DNA from: Rubrivivax sp.
Lineage (GTDB): Bacteria; Pseudomonadota; Gammaproteobacteria; Burkholderiales; Burkholderiaceae_C
NCBI GenBank assembly: GCA_016789955.1
Contig: JAEUPB010000034.1
Location: 1 to 64,000, forward strand
Reading direction: 5' to 3'
DNA length: 64,000 bases
Of the stretch, positions 51,575 through 61,053 are shown piece after piece. Position 1 is the stretch's first letter; every line of letters begins with the position of its first letter. The position numbers and the translations under genes are program-made. The notes below the pieces were generated by a model. It was not told where the DNA came from, ran no database searches, and saw only the letters and a program-made list of their open reading frames with translations.

Positions 51575-52593
51575 ACCGATGGCTGCAAGGCCTCACCGCC
51601 GCCGTGCTGGGCGGCGCCGCGCTGGCCGCCGCCGCGCAGGAGTGCAAGAACCGGGGCGACCTCGACCCGATGTACTGCGACGAGGACAACAACCTCGTGG
51701 CCGATGCACCGAAGGATCCGAAGAAGTTCAAGAACCCGAGCACGCTGGTCTTCACCTACACGCCGGTGGAGGACCCCGCGGTCTACGAGAAGATCTTCAA
51801 GCCCTTCACCGACTACCTGGCGCAGTGCACCGCCAAGCGCGTGGTCTTCTACCAGGTGCAGAGCAATGCCGCCGAGATCGAGGCGATGCGCTCGGGCCGG
51901 CTGCACGTGGGCGGCTTCTCCACCGGGCCCACCGCGTTCGCGGTGAACATCGCCGGTGCGGTGCCGTTCGGCATCAAGGGATACGAGAAGGACTTCCAGG
52001 GCTACAACCTGATCGTCATCGTCAAGAAGGACAGCCCGTTCCAGAAGCTGGCCGACCTGAAGGGCCGCAAGGTGGCGCACACGGCGCCCTCGTCGAACTC
52101 GGGCCACATGGCGCCGATGGCGCTGTTCCCCAAGGAGGGCCTGACGCCCGAGAAGGACTACAAGATCCTCTTCAGCGGCAAGCACGACCAGTCGGTGATG
52201 GGCGTGAACTCCGGCGACTACGAGGCCGCCGCGGTGGCCAGCGACGTGTTCCACCGCATGGCCACGCGCGGGCAGATCAAGGAGAGCGACTTCCGCATCA
52301 TCTACACGAGCGCGAAGTTCCCGACCTCGTCGTTCGCCTACGCGCACGACCTCGAGCCGGCGCTGCGCGACAGGATGCTGAAGTGCTTCTACGACTACCG
52401 GTTCAACGACGAGATGAAGAAGGCCTTCGACGGGGCCGACCGCTTCTACCCGATCAACTTCAAGGAGCACTGGGCGGTGGTGCGCCAGGTGGCCGAGGCC
52501 GGCGGCGAGAAGTTCAACTCCGCCGCCTACGAGAAGGAGAGCAAGCGCGAGGCCGACGCGCGGGCCAAGGCCACCGAGGCGAAGAAGCCCTGA
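51571..52593 (+). CDS. phnD: Phosphonate/phosphite-type ABC binding protein
   Basis: A 340-residue periplasmic protein of the PhnD/PtxB/PhnS group. A short signal peptide ([20 protein letters not shown]) is followed by [20 protein letters not shown], and [15 protein letters not shown] and [15 protein letters not shown] line the ligand cleft. Mature residues near the start are Cys- and Asp-rich ([17 protein letters not shown]), which is unusual. The ATG at 51571 lies behind a GGAG site and overlaps the cyclase stop (ATGA). It is followed by phnC, phnE and phnE genes. No C-P lyase or phosphonatase gene is near, so uptake of phosphite, phosphate or a phosphonate is possible. Confidence 0.9.
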   Translation: MNRWLQGLTAAVLGGAALAAAAQECKNRGDLDPMYCDEDNNLVADAPKDPKKFKNPSTLVFTYTPVEDPAVYEKIFKPFTDYLAQCTAKRVVFYQVQSNAAEIEAMRSGRLHVGGFSTGPTAFAVNIAGAVPFGIKGYEKDFQGYNLIVIVKKDSPFQKLADLKGRKVAHTAPSSNSGHMAPMALFPKEGLTPEKDYKILFSGKHDQSVMGVNSGDYEAAAVASDVFHRMATRGQIKESDFRIIYTSAKFPTSSFAYAHDLEPALRDRMLKCFYDYRFNDEMKKAFDGADRFYPINFKEHWAVVRQVAEAGGEKFNSAAYEKESKREADARAKATEAKKP

Positions 52594-52597
52594 CGGC

Positions 52598-53371
<774 letters not shown>

Positions 53372-53375
53372 CGCC

Positions 53376-54176
53376 GTGAGCGACTTCCGCGCCGCGCTGA
53401 AGCCCGACTGGCTCGGCCGTGCCGGCTGGTTGCTGCTGGCCGGCTACATGGTCTACGCGACGGCGCGGCTGGACTTCAGCCTCGCGCGCTTCTCCAGCGG
53501 CCTGGACAACGGCGCGCGCTTCCTCGCGCGCATGCTGCCGCCGCGCATCGCGCAGCCCGACTCGCTGCTCAATGGCCTGGCCGAGTCGCTGGAGATCGCG
53601 GTGCTGGCCTCGTTCGCCGGCGTGCTGCTGGCCTTGCCGCTGGGGCTGCTGGCGGCGCGCAACCTGATGCCGGCCTGGGTCAGCTGGCCGGCGCGCGCGG
53701 TGATCGCCGCGGCGCGCTCCTTCCACCCGGTGATCGTTGCCATCGTGTTCGTCAAGGCCGTGGGCTTCGGCGCGCTGGCGGGCATCTGCGCGCTGGTGGT
53801 GGCCTCGGTAGGCTTCATCGGCAAGCTGTTCGCCGAGGCGATCGAGGAGATCTCGCTGAAGCAGGTGGAGGCCGTGCGCGCCACCGGCGCGTCGTTCGCC
53901 AACGTCATCGTCTACGGCGTCGTGCCGCAGGTGTTCTCGCGCTTCATCGGCTTCGCGAGCTACCAGTTCGATTCCAACCTCCGCAACTCGACGATGGTGG
54001 GCATCGTCGGCGCCGGCGGCATCGGCGGCACGCTGTTCTCGGCGTTCCAACGCTTCGACTACGACTTCGTCGCGGCGATCCTGCTGGCGATCATCGCCAC
54101 CATCATGGCCGGCGAGGTGCTGGCGGGCTGGGTGCGGCGCGTGTTCGTCGAGCGCGGGCGGGTGGACGAGGAATGA
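53376..54176 (+). CDS. phnE: Phosphonate-type ABC permease PhnE (first)
   Basis: A 266-residue inner-membrane permease of the PhnE group with about six spans. The EAA-type loop FAEAIEEISLKQVEAVRATGA and the segment FDSNLRNSTMVGIVGAGGIG are diagnostic. It starts with a GTG at 53376 and its stop overlaps the next gene by 4 bases. Two permeases suggest a heterodimeric channel. Confidence 0.92.
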   Translation: MSDFRAALKPDWLGRAGWLLLAGYMVYATARLDFSLARFSSGLDNGARFLARMLPPRIAQPDSLLNGLAESLEIAVLASFAGVLLALPLGLLAARNLMPAWVSWPARAVIAAARSFHPVIVAIVFVKAVGFGALAGICALVVASVGFIGKLFAEAIEEISLKQVEAVRATGASFANVIVYGVVPQVFSRFIGFASYQFDSNLRNSTMVGIVGAGGIGGTLFSAFQRFDYDFVAAILLAIIATIMAGEVLAGWVRRVFVERGRVDEE

Positions 54177-55000
54177 GCCCGGTCGACGCGTCACAGGCCG
54201 CCGTCGCGGCGCCGCCGCGCCGCTGGCAGCGGTTCACCGCAGCGGAGCGCCTGGCGCGCTTCGCGGTCTATCTCGGCGTGGTGCTGGCGGTGGTGACCTC
54301 GCTGCGCATGATCGAGGTGATCCCGGAGTTCCTCTACGACGCCCCCGAGCAGATGCAGGACCTGCTGGCGCGCATGTGGCCCGTGGCTTGGAGCCACTAC
54401 CCGCAGGGCGTGCACGACGCGCTCGTCGACACGCTGCACATCGCCACGCTGGGCACGATCCTCGCGGTGGCGATGGCGCTGCCGATCGGCATCGCCGCGG
54501 CGCCGAACGTGGTGCCCAGCCGCGTGGTGAACGTCGTGGCGCGGCTGCTGCTGGTCAGCAGCCGCTCGGTGAACTCGCTGGTGTGGGCGCTGCTGTTCGT
54601 GGCGGTGTTCGGGCCCGGTGCACTGGCCGGCACGCTGGCGATCGCGTTCCGCTCGATCGGCTTCGTCGGCAAACTGGTCGGCGAGGCGCTGGAGGAATCG
54701 CCGCGCGGGCCTATCGAGGCGCTGCAGGCGGCGGGCGCACCGTGGGCCTCGCAGCTCGCGTGGGGCTACTGGCCGGCGGTGAAACCGGCGTTCTGGTCGG
54801 TGGCGCTGTTCCGCTGGGACATCAACGTGCGCGAGTCGGCGGTGCTGGGCCTGGTGGGCGCCGGCGGCATCGGCATGGCGCTGGACAGCGCGATGAACCT
54901 GTTCCAGTGGGACCGCGTGGCCACGGTGCTGGTGTCGATCTTCGCGGTGGTGGTGGTGGCCGAGATCGTGGTCACGCAGGTGCGCCAGCGGGTGCTATAG
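54173..55000 (+). CDS. phnE: Phosphonate-type ABC permease PhnE (second)
   Basis: A 275-residue paralogue of the preceding permease with the same layout: RSIGFVGKLVGEALEESPRG in the loop region and WDINVRESAVLGLVGAGGIG near the end. The ATG at 54173 overlaps the upstream stop (ATGA). It closes the phnD-phnC-phnE-phnE run; a strong stem-loop follows at 55042-55066. Confidence 0.92.
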   Translation: MSPVDASQAAVAAPPRRWQRFTAAERLARFAVYLGVVLAVVTSLRMIEVIPEFLYDAPEQMQDLLARMWPVAWSHYPQGVHDALVDTLHIATLGTILAVAMALPIGIAAAPNVVPSRVVNVVARLLLVSSRSVNSLVWALLFVAVFGPGALAGTLAIAFRSIGFVGKLVGEALEESPRGPIEALQAAGAPWASQLAWGYWPAVKPAFWSVALFRWDINVRESAVLGLVGAGGIGMALDSAMNLFQWDRVATVLVSIFAVVVVAEIVVTQVRQRVL

Positions 55001-55041
55001 CCGGCGAGCAGTCGTCGGGCAGCCCCCGATCCACAATGCGT

Positions 55042-55066
55042 GGCGCCGGCAGGCGCGTCCGGCGCC
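55042..55066 (+). terminator. Strong GC stem-loop after the phn-type operon
   Basis: A perfect 8-bp stem (GGCGCCGG/CCGGCGCC) with a 9-base loop lies 42 bases past the second phnE stop and ahead of the next ribosome site. No T-run follows, so it may slow or attenuate rather than end transcription. Confidence 0.3.
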
Positions 55067-55086
55067 GCATCTCCAGGAGATCGCAG

Positions 55087-56214
55087 ATGGATCCGTACCA
55101 CCAGGGCACGTTCGTGGGTCGCGCGTGGTCCGACGCCGCCGGAGGGCCGGTGCTGCTGAGACTGCGCGACGGTCTCGTGGTCGATGCCACCTCGCCCGAT
55201 GCGCCGACCGTGCGCGACCTGATGGAGCTCGCCGACCCGGCGTCGTGGCTCGCAGGCCGTGATGGCCCCGTGCTCGGCGAGCTGGCCGCGCTGCTGCAGG
55301 GGCGCATCCCGGGCCTGCGGCTGCTGGCCCCGTGCGACCTGCAGGCGGTGAAGGCCTGCGGCGTGACTTTCGCGCGCTCGATGGTGGAGAGGGTGATCGA
55401 GGAACGCGCCGCCGGGGACGCCAGCGCGGCCCACGCGATCCGCGCGCGCATCGCCACGCACATCGGCGACAGCCTGCGCAGCGTCAAGGCCGGCTCGCCG
55501 CAGGCGGCGCTGATCAAGGAGGCCTTGATCCGGGAACGCCTGTGGTCGCAGTACCTGGAGGTGGGCATCGGGCCCGACGCCGAGGTGTTCACCAAGGGCC
55601 AGCCGATGTCGGCGGTCGGACACCTCGCCGACGTCGGGTTGCATCCGATCTCCAGCTGGAACAACCCGGAGCCCGAGATCGTGCTCGTCGTCGACAGCGG
55701 CGGGCGCGTGAAGGGCGCCACGCTGGGCAACGACGTCAACCTGCGCGACGTCGAAGGCCGCTCGGCGCTGCTGCTGGGCAAGGCCAAGGACAACAACGCG
55801 TCGTGCGCGATCGGCCCGTTCATCCGCGTCTTCGACGCCACCTACGGCATCGACGATGTGCGCCGGGCCGATCTGGATCTGCGCGTCGACGGCCCGGACG
55901 GCTTCGTGCTGCACGGCAGGAGCTCGATGAAGGAGATCAGCCGCGATCCGCTGGACCTCGTGGCGCAGACCATCGGGCGTCATCACCAGTACCCCGACGG
56001 GCTGGTGCTCTTCATGGGCACGCTGTTCGCACCGCACGAGGACCGCGACGTGCCGGGCCAGGGGTTCACCCACAAGCTCGGCGACGTGGTCACGATCTCC
56101 AACGACAGCCTCGGCAGCCTGCGCAACACGGTGCGGCTGGCCACCGAGTGCCCGCCTTGGGAGTTCGGTGCCTCGCACCTGATGCGCAACCTCGCCCGGC
56201 GCGGGCTGCTGTGA
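55087..56214 (+). CDS. FAH-family hydrolase of the COG3970 type
   Basis: A 375-residue fumarylacetoacetate-hydrolase-family enzyme, longer than usual because of an N-terminal domain (about 1-110). The catalytic domain has the metal-binding ExE pattern in SSWNNPEPEIVLVVDSGG and the lysine segment LGKAKDNNASCAIGPF. Long relatives of this type act on sugar-derived 2-oxo acids, but the substrate here is unknown. The ATG at 55087 follows an AGGAGA ribosome site. It may be transcribed with the upstream importer, with a stem-loop between. Confidence 0.85.
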   Translation: MDPYHQGTFVGRAWSDAAGGPVLLRLRDGLVVDATSPDAPTVRDLMELADPASWLAGRDGPVLGELAALLQGRIPGLRLLAPCDLQAVKACGVTFARSMVERVIEERAAGDASAAHAIRARIATHIGDSLRSVKAGSPQAALIKEALIRERLWSQYLEVGIGPDAEVFTKGQPMSAVGHLADVGLHPISSWNNPEPEIVLVVDSGGRVKGATLGNDVNLRDVEGRSALLLGKAKDNNASCAIGPFIRVFDATYGIDDVRRADLDLRVDGPDGFVLHGRSSMKEISRDPLDLVAQTIGRHHQYPDGLVLFMGTLFAPHEDRDVPGQGFTHKLGDVVTISNDSLGSLRNTVRLATECPPWEFGASHLMRNLARRGLL

Positions 56215-56346
56215 GGGCGCGACGGGCCGCCCCCCACGATCGCAGCCGCGCGTCGACACGCCGGCGGATGTACACGCCGCGCACGGCCGCCTAGCATCGA
56301 TCCGCCCGGGCGCGACCTCTCGCGCCGGCTGACAGGAGCGCGGGTC

Positions 56347-58584
56347 ATGGCCACCTCGTCGTCGAAGAGTTCCTCACCGGCCGCCGCGGCGCCGACGGTG
56401 CTGCGTGCCGGCCCGCCCAAGGCACGCGCCAAGGGCGCGCCGCCGCCGCGCACCAGCCGCCACAAGAACCGCGCCGCGTGGTTCCGGGCCCGCGTCACCT
56501 GGCCGCTGCGCGAGGCCGACCTCGACCACCTGCGCGGCGAGATCCGTCGCGTGTCGCGCACGCTGGCCACGCCGGCGAAGAAGCTGGCCTGGTCACTGGC
56601 CGGGCCCAGCAACATCGGCGGCCGCTGCACCAGCGTCGTCGCGCATCCCACCGATCCGCAGCGGTTGTGGATCGGCGCGGCCGGTGGCGGCGTGTGGCGC
56701 AGCACCGATGGCGGGCTCACGTGGAAGCCGTCGTGGAAGTCGAAGACGCCGCTGCAGATCGGCGCGCTGGCGATGGACCCCGCGAACCCGGCCGTGCTCT
56801 ACGCCGGCACCGGCGAAGCGAACCTCTCGGCCGACTCCTACGCAGGCGACGGCGTCTACCGCAGCATCAACGGCGGCCGCAGCTGGAAGCGCTGGGCCGG
56901 CGTGGCGCAGGGCATCCCGCGGCGCATCGGCAGCATCGCTGTCGACCCGTTCGACCCGGCGCATGTGCGCGTGGCCGGCGTCGGGTTCGGGCGCGTCTCG
57001 GCCGACAACGATTTCGGCGGCCTGCTGGTCACGCGCGACGGCGGCGCCAGCTGGGTGCGCGAGACTTTCGTCGGCACCGCCAACCACTGGTGCCACCAGG
57101 TGCTGTTCGACCCGGCCACGCCGGGCACTGTCTACGCCACCTTCACCGCACCCGGCGCGCGCAGCGGCATCTGGCGCAGCACCGACGGCGGCGCGAGCTG
57201 GGTGCTGCTGAAGACCGGCCTGCCCGCGCCCGACCGCACCGGCCGCACCAGCCTCGCGATCGCGTCGTCGAACCCGAAGATCCTCTATGCGATCTGTGCC
57301 GATGCCGGCCCAGGCACGAGCGACGGCGTGCTCGGTGTCTTCCGCAGCGCCAACGGCGGCAACACATGGGCGAGCATCTCGGGCAACCACTTCACCGACG
57401 AAGGGCAGATGTCGTACGGCAACTGCATCGCCGTGCACCCGACGAACCCGAACCACGTGATCTGCGGCGGCGTGGACCTGCACGTCACCACCGATGCCGG
57501 TGGCACCTGGCGCCGCGCGTCGCAGTGGGATGCCGAACGCGGCAGTGCCAGCTATGCCCACGCCGACCATCACCGCCTCCTGATGCCTGCCGCGATGCCC
57601 GGCCGGGTGATCAGCGCCAACGACGGCGGCATGGACCTCAGCGAGGATGGCGGGCGCACCTGGGCCAACCGCAGCAACGGCCTTTCGGTGACGATGTACT
57701 ACGACGTCGACGTCGCCCAGACCGACGCACGCGTCTTGGGCGGCGGCGCGCAGGACAACGGCACGCTGGTCACGACCACCGGCGCCGTGAACGACGCATT
57801 CGAGCTGCTCGGCGGCGACGGCGGCTTCATGGTGGTGGACCCGGCGGACGCGGGCCACATCGTCGCGTCGTACCAGTTCGGCGGCATGTACCGCTTCCGC
57901 GGCGGCAGCGCACGCAAGGTCTCGCCGCCGTTCAAGCCGAGCGAGAGCGGCGGCATCTGGATGGTCTACATCGCGTTCGATCCGAACGACTCGAACACCT
58001 TCTACACCGGCAACCAGTGCCTCTACCGCACGCGCAACGACGGGCTCTCGTGGGACAAGCTCACGCCGGTGCTCGACGGCAGCCCGGTCTCGGCGATCGA
58101 GGTCGCGGGGCCGGGCTCGAAGACGATCTACGTGACCACCGAGAACGGCAGCTTCTTCCGCAGCCTCGACGGTGGCGCCACGTGGAGCGGCAACCTCGCC
58201 GGCGGCGCGCTGCCGGGCGTCATGATCACGCGCATCGCCACCCAGCCCGGCGCGCCGAAGACGGTGTACGTCACCTGCGCGAATTCCGGCAACCGGCACG
58301 TGTGGATGTCCACCGACGCCGGCTCGACGTGGACCGACATCGACGGCGGCAGGCTGCCCGATGTGCCGCACCACGCGCTCTTCGTGCGGCCGGACAGACC
58401 GGCCGAGCTGTGGGTCTGCAACGATGCCGGCGTGTACGTCACCGCCGACGGCGGCCTCACCTGGCTGAACGCCACCGGCAACCTGCCGTTCGTGATGGTC
58501 GTCGACCTCGTCTACCACCGCGCCACGAAGACGCTCTACGCCGCCACCTACGGCCGCAGCATCTGGAAGGTCGTGCTCACCTGA
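56347..58584 (+). CDS. Asp-box (BNR) beta-propeller protein
   Basis: A 745-residue protein with about eleven Asp-box repeats of the form SxDGGxTW, for example RSTDGGLTW, RSINGGRSW, VTRDGGASW, RSLDGGATW and VTADGGLTW. These mark sialidase/sortilin-type beta-propellers, probably two. No sialidase catalytic arginines or FRIP motif are evident, so it is not clearly a glycosidase. The first 60 residues are basic and low in complexity and do not form a signal peptide, so export, if any, would use another route. Start at the ATG at 56347, preceded by a GGAG site. No functional link to neighbours is visible. Confidence 0.85.
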   Translation: MATSSSKSSSPAAAAPTVLRAGPPKARAKGAPPPRTSRHKNRAAWFRARVTWPLREADLDHLRGEIRRVSRTLATPAKKLAWSLAGPSNIGGRCTSVVAHPTDPQRLWIGAAGGGVWRSTDGGLTWKPSWKSKTPLQIGALAMDPANPAVLYAGTGEANLSADSYAGDGVYRSINGGRSWKRWAGVAQGIPRRIGSIAVDPFDPAHVRVAGVGFGRVSADNDFGGLLVTRDGGASWVRETFVGTANHWCHQVLFDPATPGTVYATFTAPGARSGIWRSTDGGASWVLLKTGLPAPDRTGRTSLAIASSNPKILYAICADAGPGTSDGVLGVFRSANGGNTWASISGNHFTDEGQMSYGNCIAVHPTNPNHVICGGVDLHVTTDAGGTWRRASQWDAERGSASYAHADHHRLLMPAAMPGRVISANDGGMDLSEDGGRTWANRSNGLSVTMYYDVDVAQTDARVLGGGAQDNGTLVTTTGAVNDAFELLGGDGGFMVVDPADAGHIVASYQFGGMYRFRGGSARKVSPPFKPSESGGIWMVYIAFDPNDSNTFYTGNQCLYRTRNDGLSWDKLTPVLDGSPVSAIEVAGPGSKTIYVTTENGSFFRSLDGGATWSGNLAGGALPGVMITRIATQPGAPKTVYVTCANSGNRHVWMSTDAGSTWTDIDGGRLPDVPHHALFVRPDRPAELWVCNDAGVYVTADGGLTWLNATGNLPFVMVVDLVYHRATKTLYAATYGRSIWKVVLT

Positions 58585-58765
58585 CGGGCCGGCCCGCGCG
58601 CTTCGCCCAGGCGCGGTTGCGGGCGGCGAGGTTGTCGCGGGATTCGCCGATCTTCTCCGGCGCCGGGGTCAGCGGCACGGACGCCGGCTGGGCCGGCGAG
58701 GGCCTGGGTGGCGCATCTCCCTCGGGAGGCGGCACCGGGCGGAGGACGGGCTTGCGCGGGGGCAT
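58577..58765 (-). CDS. Small proline-rich hypothetical protein
   Basis: A possible 62-residue protein, proline-rich in its first half (PPRKPVLRPVPPPEG) and with a basic helical end (RDNLAARNRAWAKRAG). It is convergent with the propeller gene and overlaps its end by 8 bases. It may be a genuine small gene or a chance frame in GC-rich DNA; the start at 58765 is tentative. Confidence 0.4.
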   Translation of the reverse strand: MPPRKPVLRPVPPPEGDAPPRPSPAQPASVPLTPAPEKIGESRDNLAARNRAWAKRAGRPVR

Positions 58766-58935
58766 GTGACGAGGGTGGAAGGCCACCCCAGTCTGCGCGT
58801 ACGGAGACGGTTTGGCAACTGCGTGCCGCGCCGGCCGGCACCGGCCATGTCACGAGGGAGTCACCTGCGCGAGGTTGCCGGCAACGGATCGCGAACCCGA
58901 CACTGGCTGCACGTTCTTCCCCCGGATTGCCGCCC

Positions 58936-59757
58936 ATGTCTCTTGCCCGCCTGCTCACCGTGCTGCTGCTCGCCCTGCCGATCGTCGGCCACCGCGCCGT
59001 GGCGGCCGGTGCCGTGGTCTACGAGGTCAACGGCTCGGCCACCGCGCCGAGCCTGGTGTTCTCCGACGACGCCATCGCGTGGACCCTCACGCCGTCGCAG
59101 AACATGCTGCTCGACGGCTTGGCGACGACCTTCGGCCGCGTGTCCGGCACGACGACGCTGGGCACCGTGCTGCCGCGCTCCGTGCGCATCTCGCTGCACG
59201 AAGGCAGCGCGCAGGGTGCACTGAAGGCGCGCATCGACGTGTTCGTCGACGCGCAGGGCGGCGCGAAGGGCGGTGACGTCGAACCCGTGCTGCTGCTGGG
59301 CGGCAAGCCCTACGTGGTGACGCTGGAGAACATCCGCAACATCGGCGCCACGATCGCCGACGACCGCGTGGCGCAGGCGCGGTCCGTCCAGTACCTGCAG
59401 GGCTGGGCCAGCGGCTCGAACTACGCGACGGTGCACACCACCTACGCCGACGGTGCCCTGCAGCCGCTGGGCGCGCCGATCCTGCGCCTGAGCGGCAGGA
59501 CCGTGGTGACGCTGGCGCAGGTGGACTGCCTGATGGCCTGGGCAGAGTTCAACTACCCCGCCTTCTTCGCGCCGCGCACCTCGCCGTCGCAGACCGTGGC
59601 TGCCTACTACTACCGGCACTACCCTCAGACCGGCACCTACCTCGGCGTGTCGACGGCCGACGAGAACGTGTACGTGCTCGAAGGCAACAACATCGTCACC
59701 AACATCGGTACGCTGGCCACCTGGCTGGTGGCGTCGCGGTGCGGGGCGAAACGATAG
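58936..59757 (+). CDS. Secreted protein with C-terminal Cys/Tyr module
   Basis: A 273-residue exported protein: signal peptide from the ATG at 58936 (MSLARLLTVLLLALPIVGHR, cleavage near AVAAG), then a beta-rich middle. The last 80 residues contain VDCLMAWAEFNYPAFFAP, AAYYYRHYPQTGTYLGVS and a terminal Cys, a module that I recognise as recurring at the C-termini of Burkholderiales extracytoplasmic proteins. The two cysteines probably form a disulfide. Function unknown. Confidence 0.8.
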   Translation: MSLARLLTVLLLALPIVGHRAVAAGAVVYEVNGSATAPSLVFSDDAIAWTLTPSQNMLLDGLATTFGRVSGTTTLGTVLPRSVRISLHEGSAQGALKARIDVFVDAQGGAKGGDVEPVLLLGGKPYVVTLENIRNIGATIADDRVAQARSVQYLQGWASGSNYATVHTTYADGALQPLGAPILRLSGRTVVTLAQVDCLMAWAEFNYPAFFAPRTSPSQTVAAYYYRHYPQTGTYLGVSTADENVYVLEGNNIVTNIGTLATWLVASRCGAKR

Positions 59758-59784
59758 GCCCCGCGCCAGCACCCGGAGTGCCCG

Positions 59785-60009
59785 ATGACGATGGACCCCC
59801 TCTCCTGCATCACCCGTAGATGGGGCACGCGCGCGCTGGCCGAGCAGCGCGCACTGCAGGAGTGCCACGCGGCCGGCGGCAGGGAGTGTCTCGCCGCGAC
59901 CTGGTTCGAGAACCAATGCGGGGCGAGCGCTGCAGCGTGCTGGCGCGCGGGTGTTCGGGCTGAGCGAGCGGCAGCGAGAGCCAGAGCACTCGGCCGGCTC
60001 ACCGATTGA
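59785..60009 (+). pseudogene. DUF4189-like remnant
   Basis: A 74-codon frame contains RALAEQRALQECHAAGG, then CLAATWFENQCGASA, which resembles one half-repeat of the DUF4189 family (AEAxxxALxxC...F.NxCxA). The signal peptide and second half-repeat are missing and the tail is Arg/Ala-rich without pattern. This looks like a decayed fragment rather than a working gene. It overlaps the end of the convergent caspase-like gene. Confidence 0.4.
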
Positions 60010-60793
60010 GCGGGAGACCCGGCAGCGCTGGGACCGATGACGCCTCGGAGAAGGGATCGTCGCGGCACGCGCCGTACAGGAACAGATTGAGTCCCCTTGA
60101 TCTCAACGTCGCGCTCAAGCGGGTGATCGGTATGGAGGTCTTCGCGGTCGAGATCCTCGTCTCCACTCGAACCTGGTTGCCCGGCAGCAGGTAGGCCCGA
60201 CGACCGAACTGCACCCCATGCCCGGTCGCGTAGAGGATGGCGATGTCCGCCTTCGACGATGCCCGGGCGAACTCACGGAGCTGCCTGTCCAGTTCTTTGG
60301 GTGCGGGATCCAGCAGCCAATGGACCTCGAATCCCCGTGCGCCGAGGGCTTCGCTGACCCGCCGGACGTCGCGTGCGACACCGGTCAACGAAGGGGCTGG
60401 CGTTCGAGAATAGTCGGAGTACCCGATCACGAGGGCAGCACGCGGGCTTGCCGCTTCCGAACCGGCCAACAGGTGGCTCTTGCCGGGTTGCCCGACAACT
60501 TCCGGCGCCTGGACTCCATCGCTGAGGAAGCGAGTGAGCGGCCCGACATCGCGCAGCAGCCGGACAAGGTCCAGCTGTTGCGAGTTCAGCAACTGGACCA
60601 GCGCGGTCGCGAAGGGATTCCCACCGTCGCGATCCACATCGATGCTCCTTTCCTCTGGCTGGGTCGCGAAGATCGCGATGCGATCGGGCCTCGCGATCCC
60701 GGGGGCTCCCAGGGTCGGGGATGTCACGAGCGCTGCCAGGATTGCGGCCGTGGCACGGCGCGAGTGCCCGGTAGTCGAAGGTCGCGCGCGCAT
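59999..60793 (-). CDS. Caspase-like (C14) protein with permuted segment order
   Basis: A 264-residue protein with a likely signal peptide (from the ATG at 60793; hydrophobic AAILAALVTSPTLGA). The first half reads AIFATQPEERSIDVDRDGG then NPFATALVQLL, which resembles the C-terminal (p10-like) end of bacterial caspase domains. The second half has the p20-like part: AALVIGYSDYSRTPAPSLTG, the catalytic His in LYATGHGVQFG (H192) and Cys in LYGACRDDPF (C243), and stops about 20 residues later. The order is thus p10-like before p20-like. An ATG at 60802 is also possible. Base composition looks slightly less GC-rich than surroundings. Confidence 0.7.
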   Translation of the reverse strand: MRARPSTTGHSRRATAAILAALVTSPTLGAPGIARPDRIAIFATQPEERSIDVDRDGGNPFATALVQLLNSQQLDLVRLLRDVGPLTRFLSDGVQAPEVVGQPGKSHLLAGSEAASPRAALVIGYSDYSRTPAPSLTGVARDVRRVSEALGARGFEVHWLLDPAPKELDRQLREFARASSKADIAILYATGHGVQFGRRAYLLPGNQVRVETRISTAKTSIPITRLSATLRSRGLNLFLYGACRDDPFSEASSVPALPGLPLNR

Positions 60794-60950
60794 TCCTGCC
60801 ATCGGCGGATCGGGTGTCAAGTGGGACGCCAGCGTACCGCTGGAGTGTGCCGCGCGGGGGCTCAACTTCCGAGCACCTCGGCTCTCCCGGAGACTTCCAG
60901 TGCCAGAAGCGCAAACGGCGCCCGAAGGCGCCGCAAGTGCTCGATTCGTC

Positions 60951-61025
60951 TGGTGGGCGGTGCAGGGTTCGAACCTGCGACCCCTGCCGTGTGAAGGCAG
61001 TGCTCTACCGCTGAGCTAACCGCCC
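60951..61025 (-). tRNA. tRNA-Val(CAC)
   Basis: On the minus strand the 75-nt sequence folds as a full tRNA: a 7-bp acceptor stem (GGGCGGT with ACCGCCC), D-arm (TAGCTCAGCGGTAGAGCA), anticodon stem CTGCC/GGCAG with loop TTCACAC (anticodon CAC), T-arm with GGTTCGAACC, and encoded CCA. CAC reads the valine codon GUG. It lies 28 bases downstream of dnaQ on the same strand. Confidence 0.95.
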
Positions 61026-61053
61026 GAACCGGTTTGTCCGGGAGAGCCTCGCA

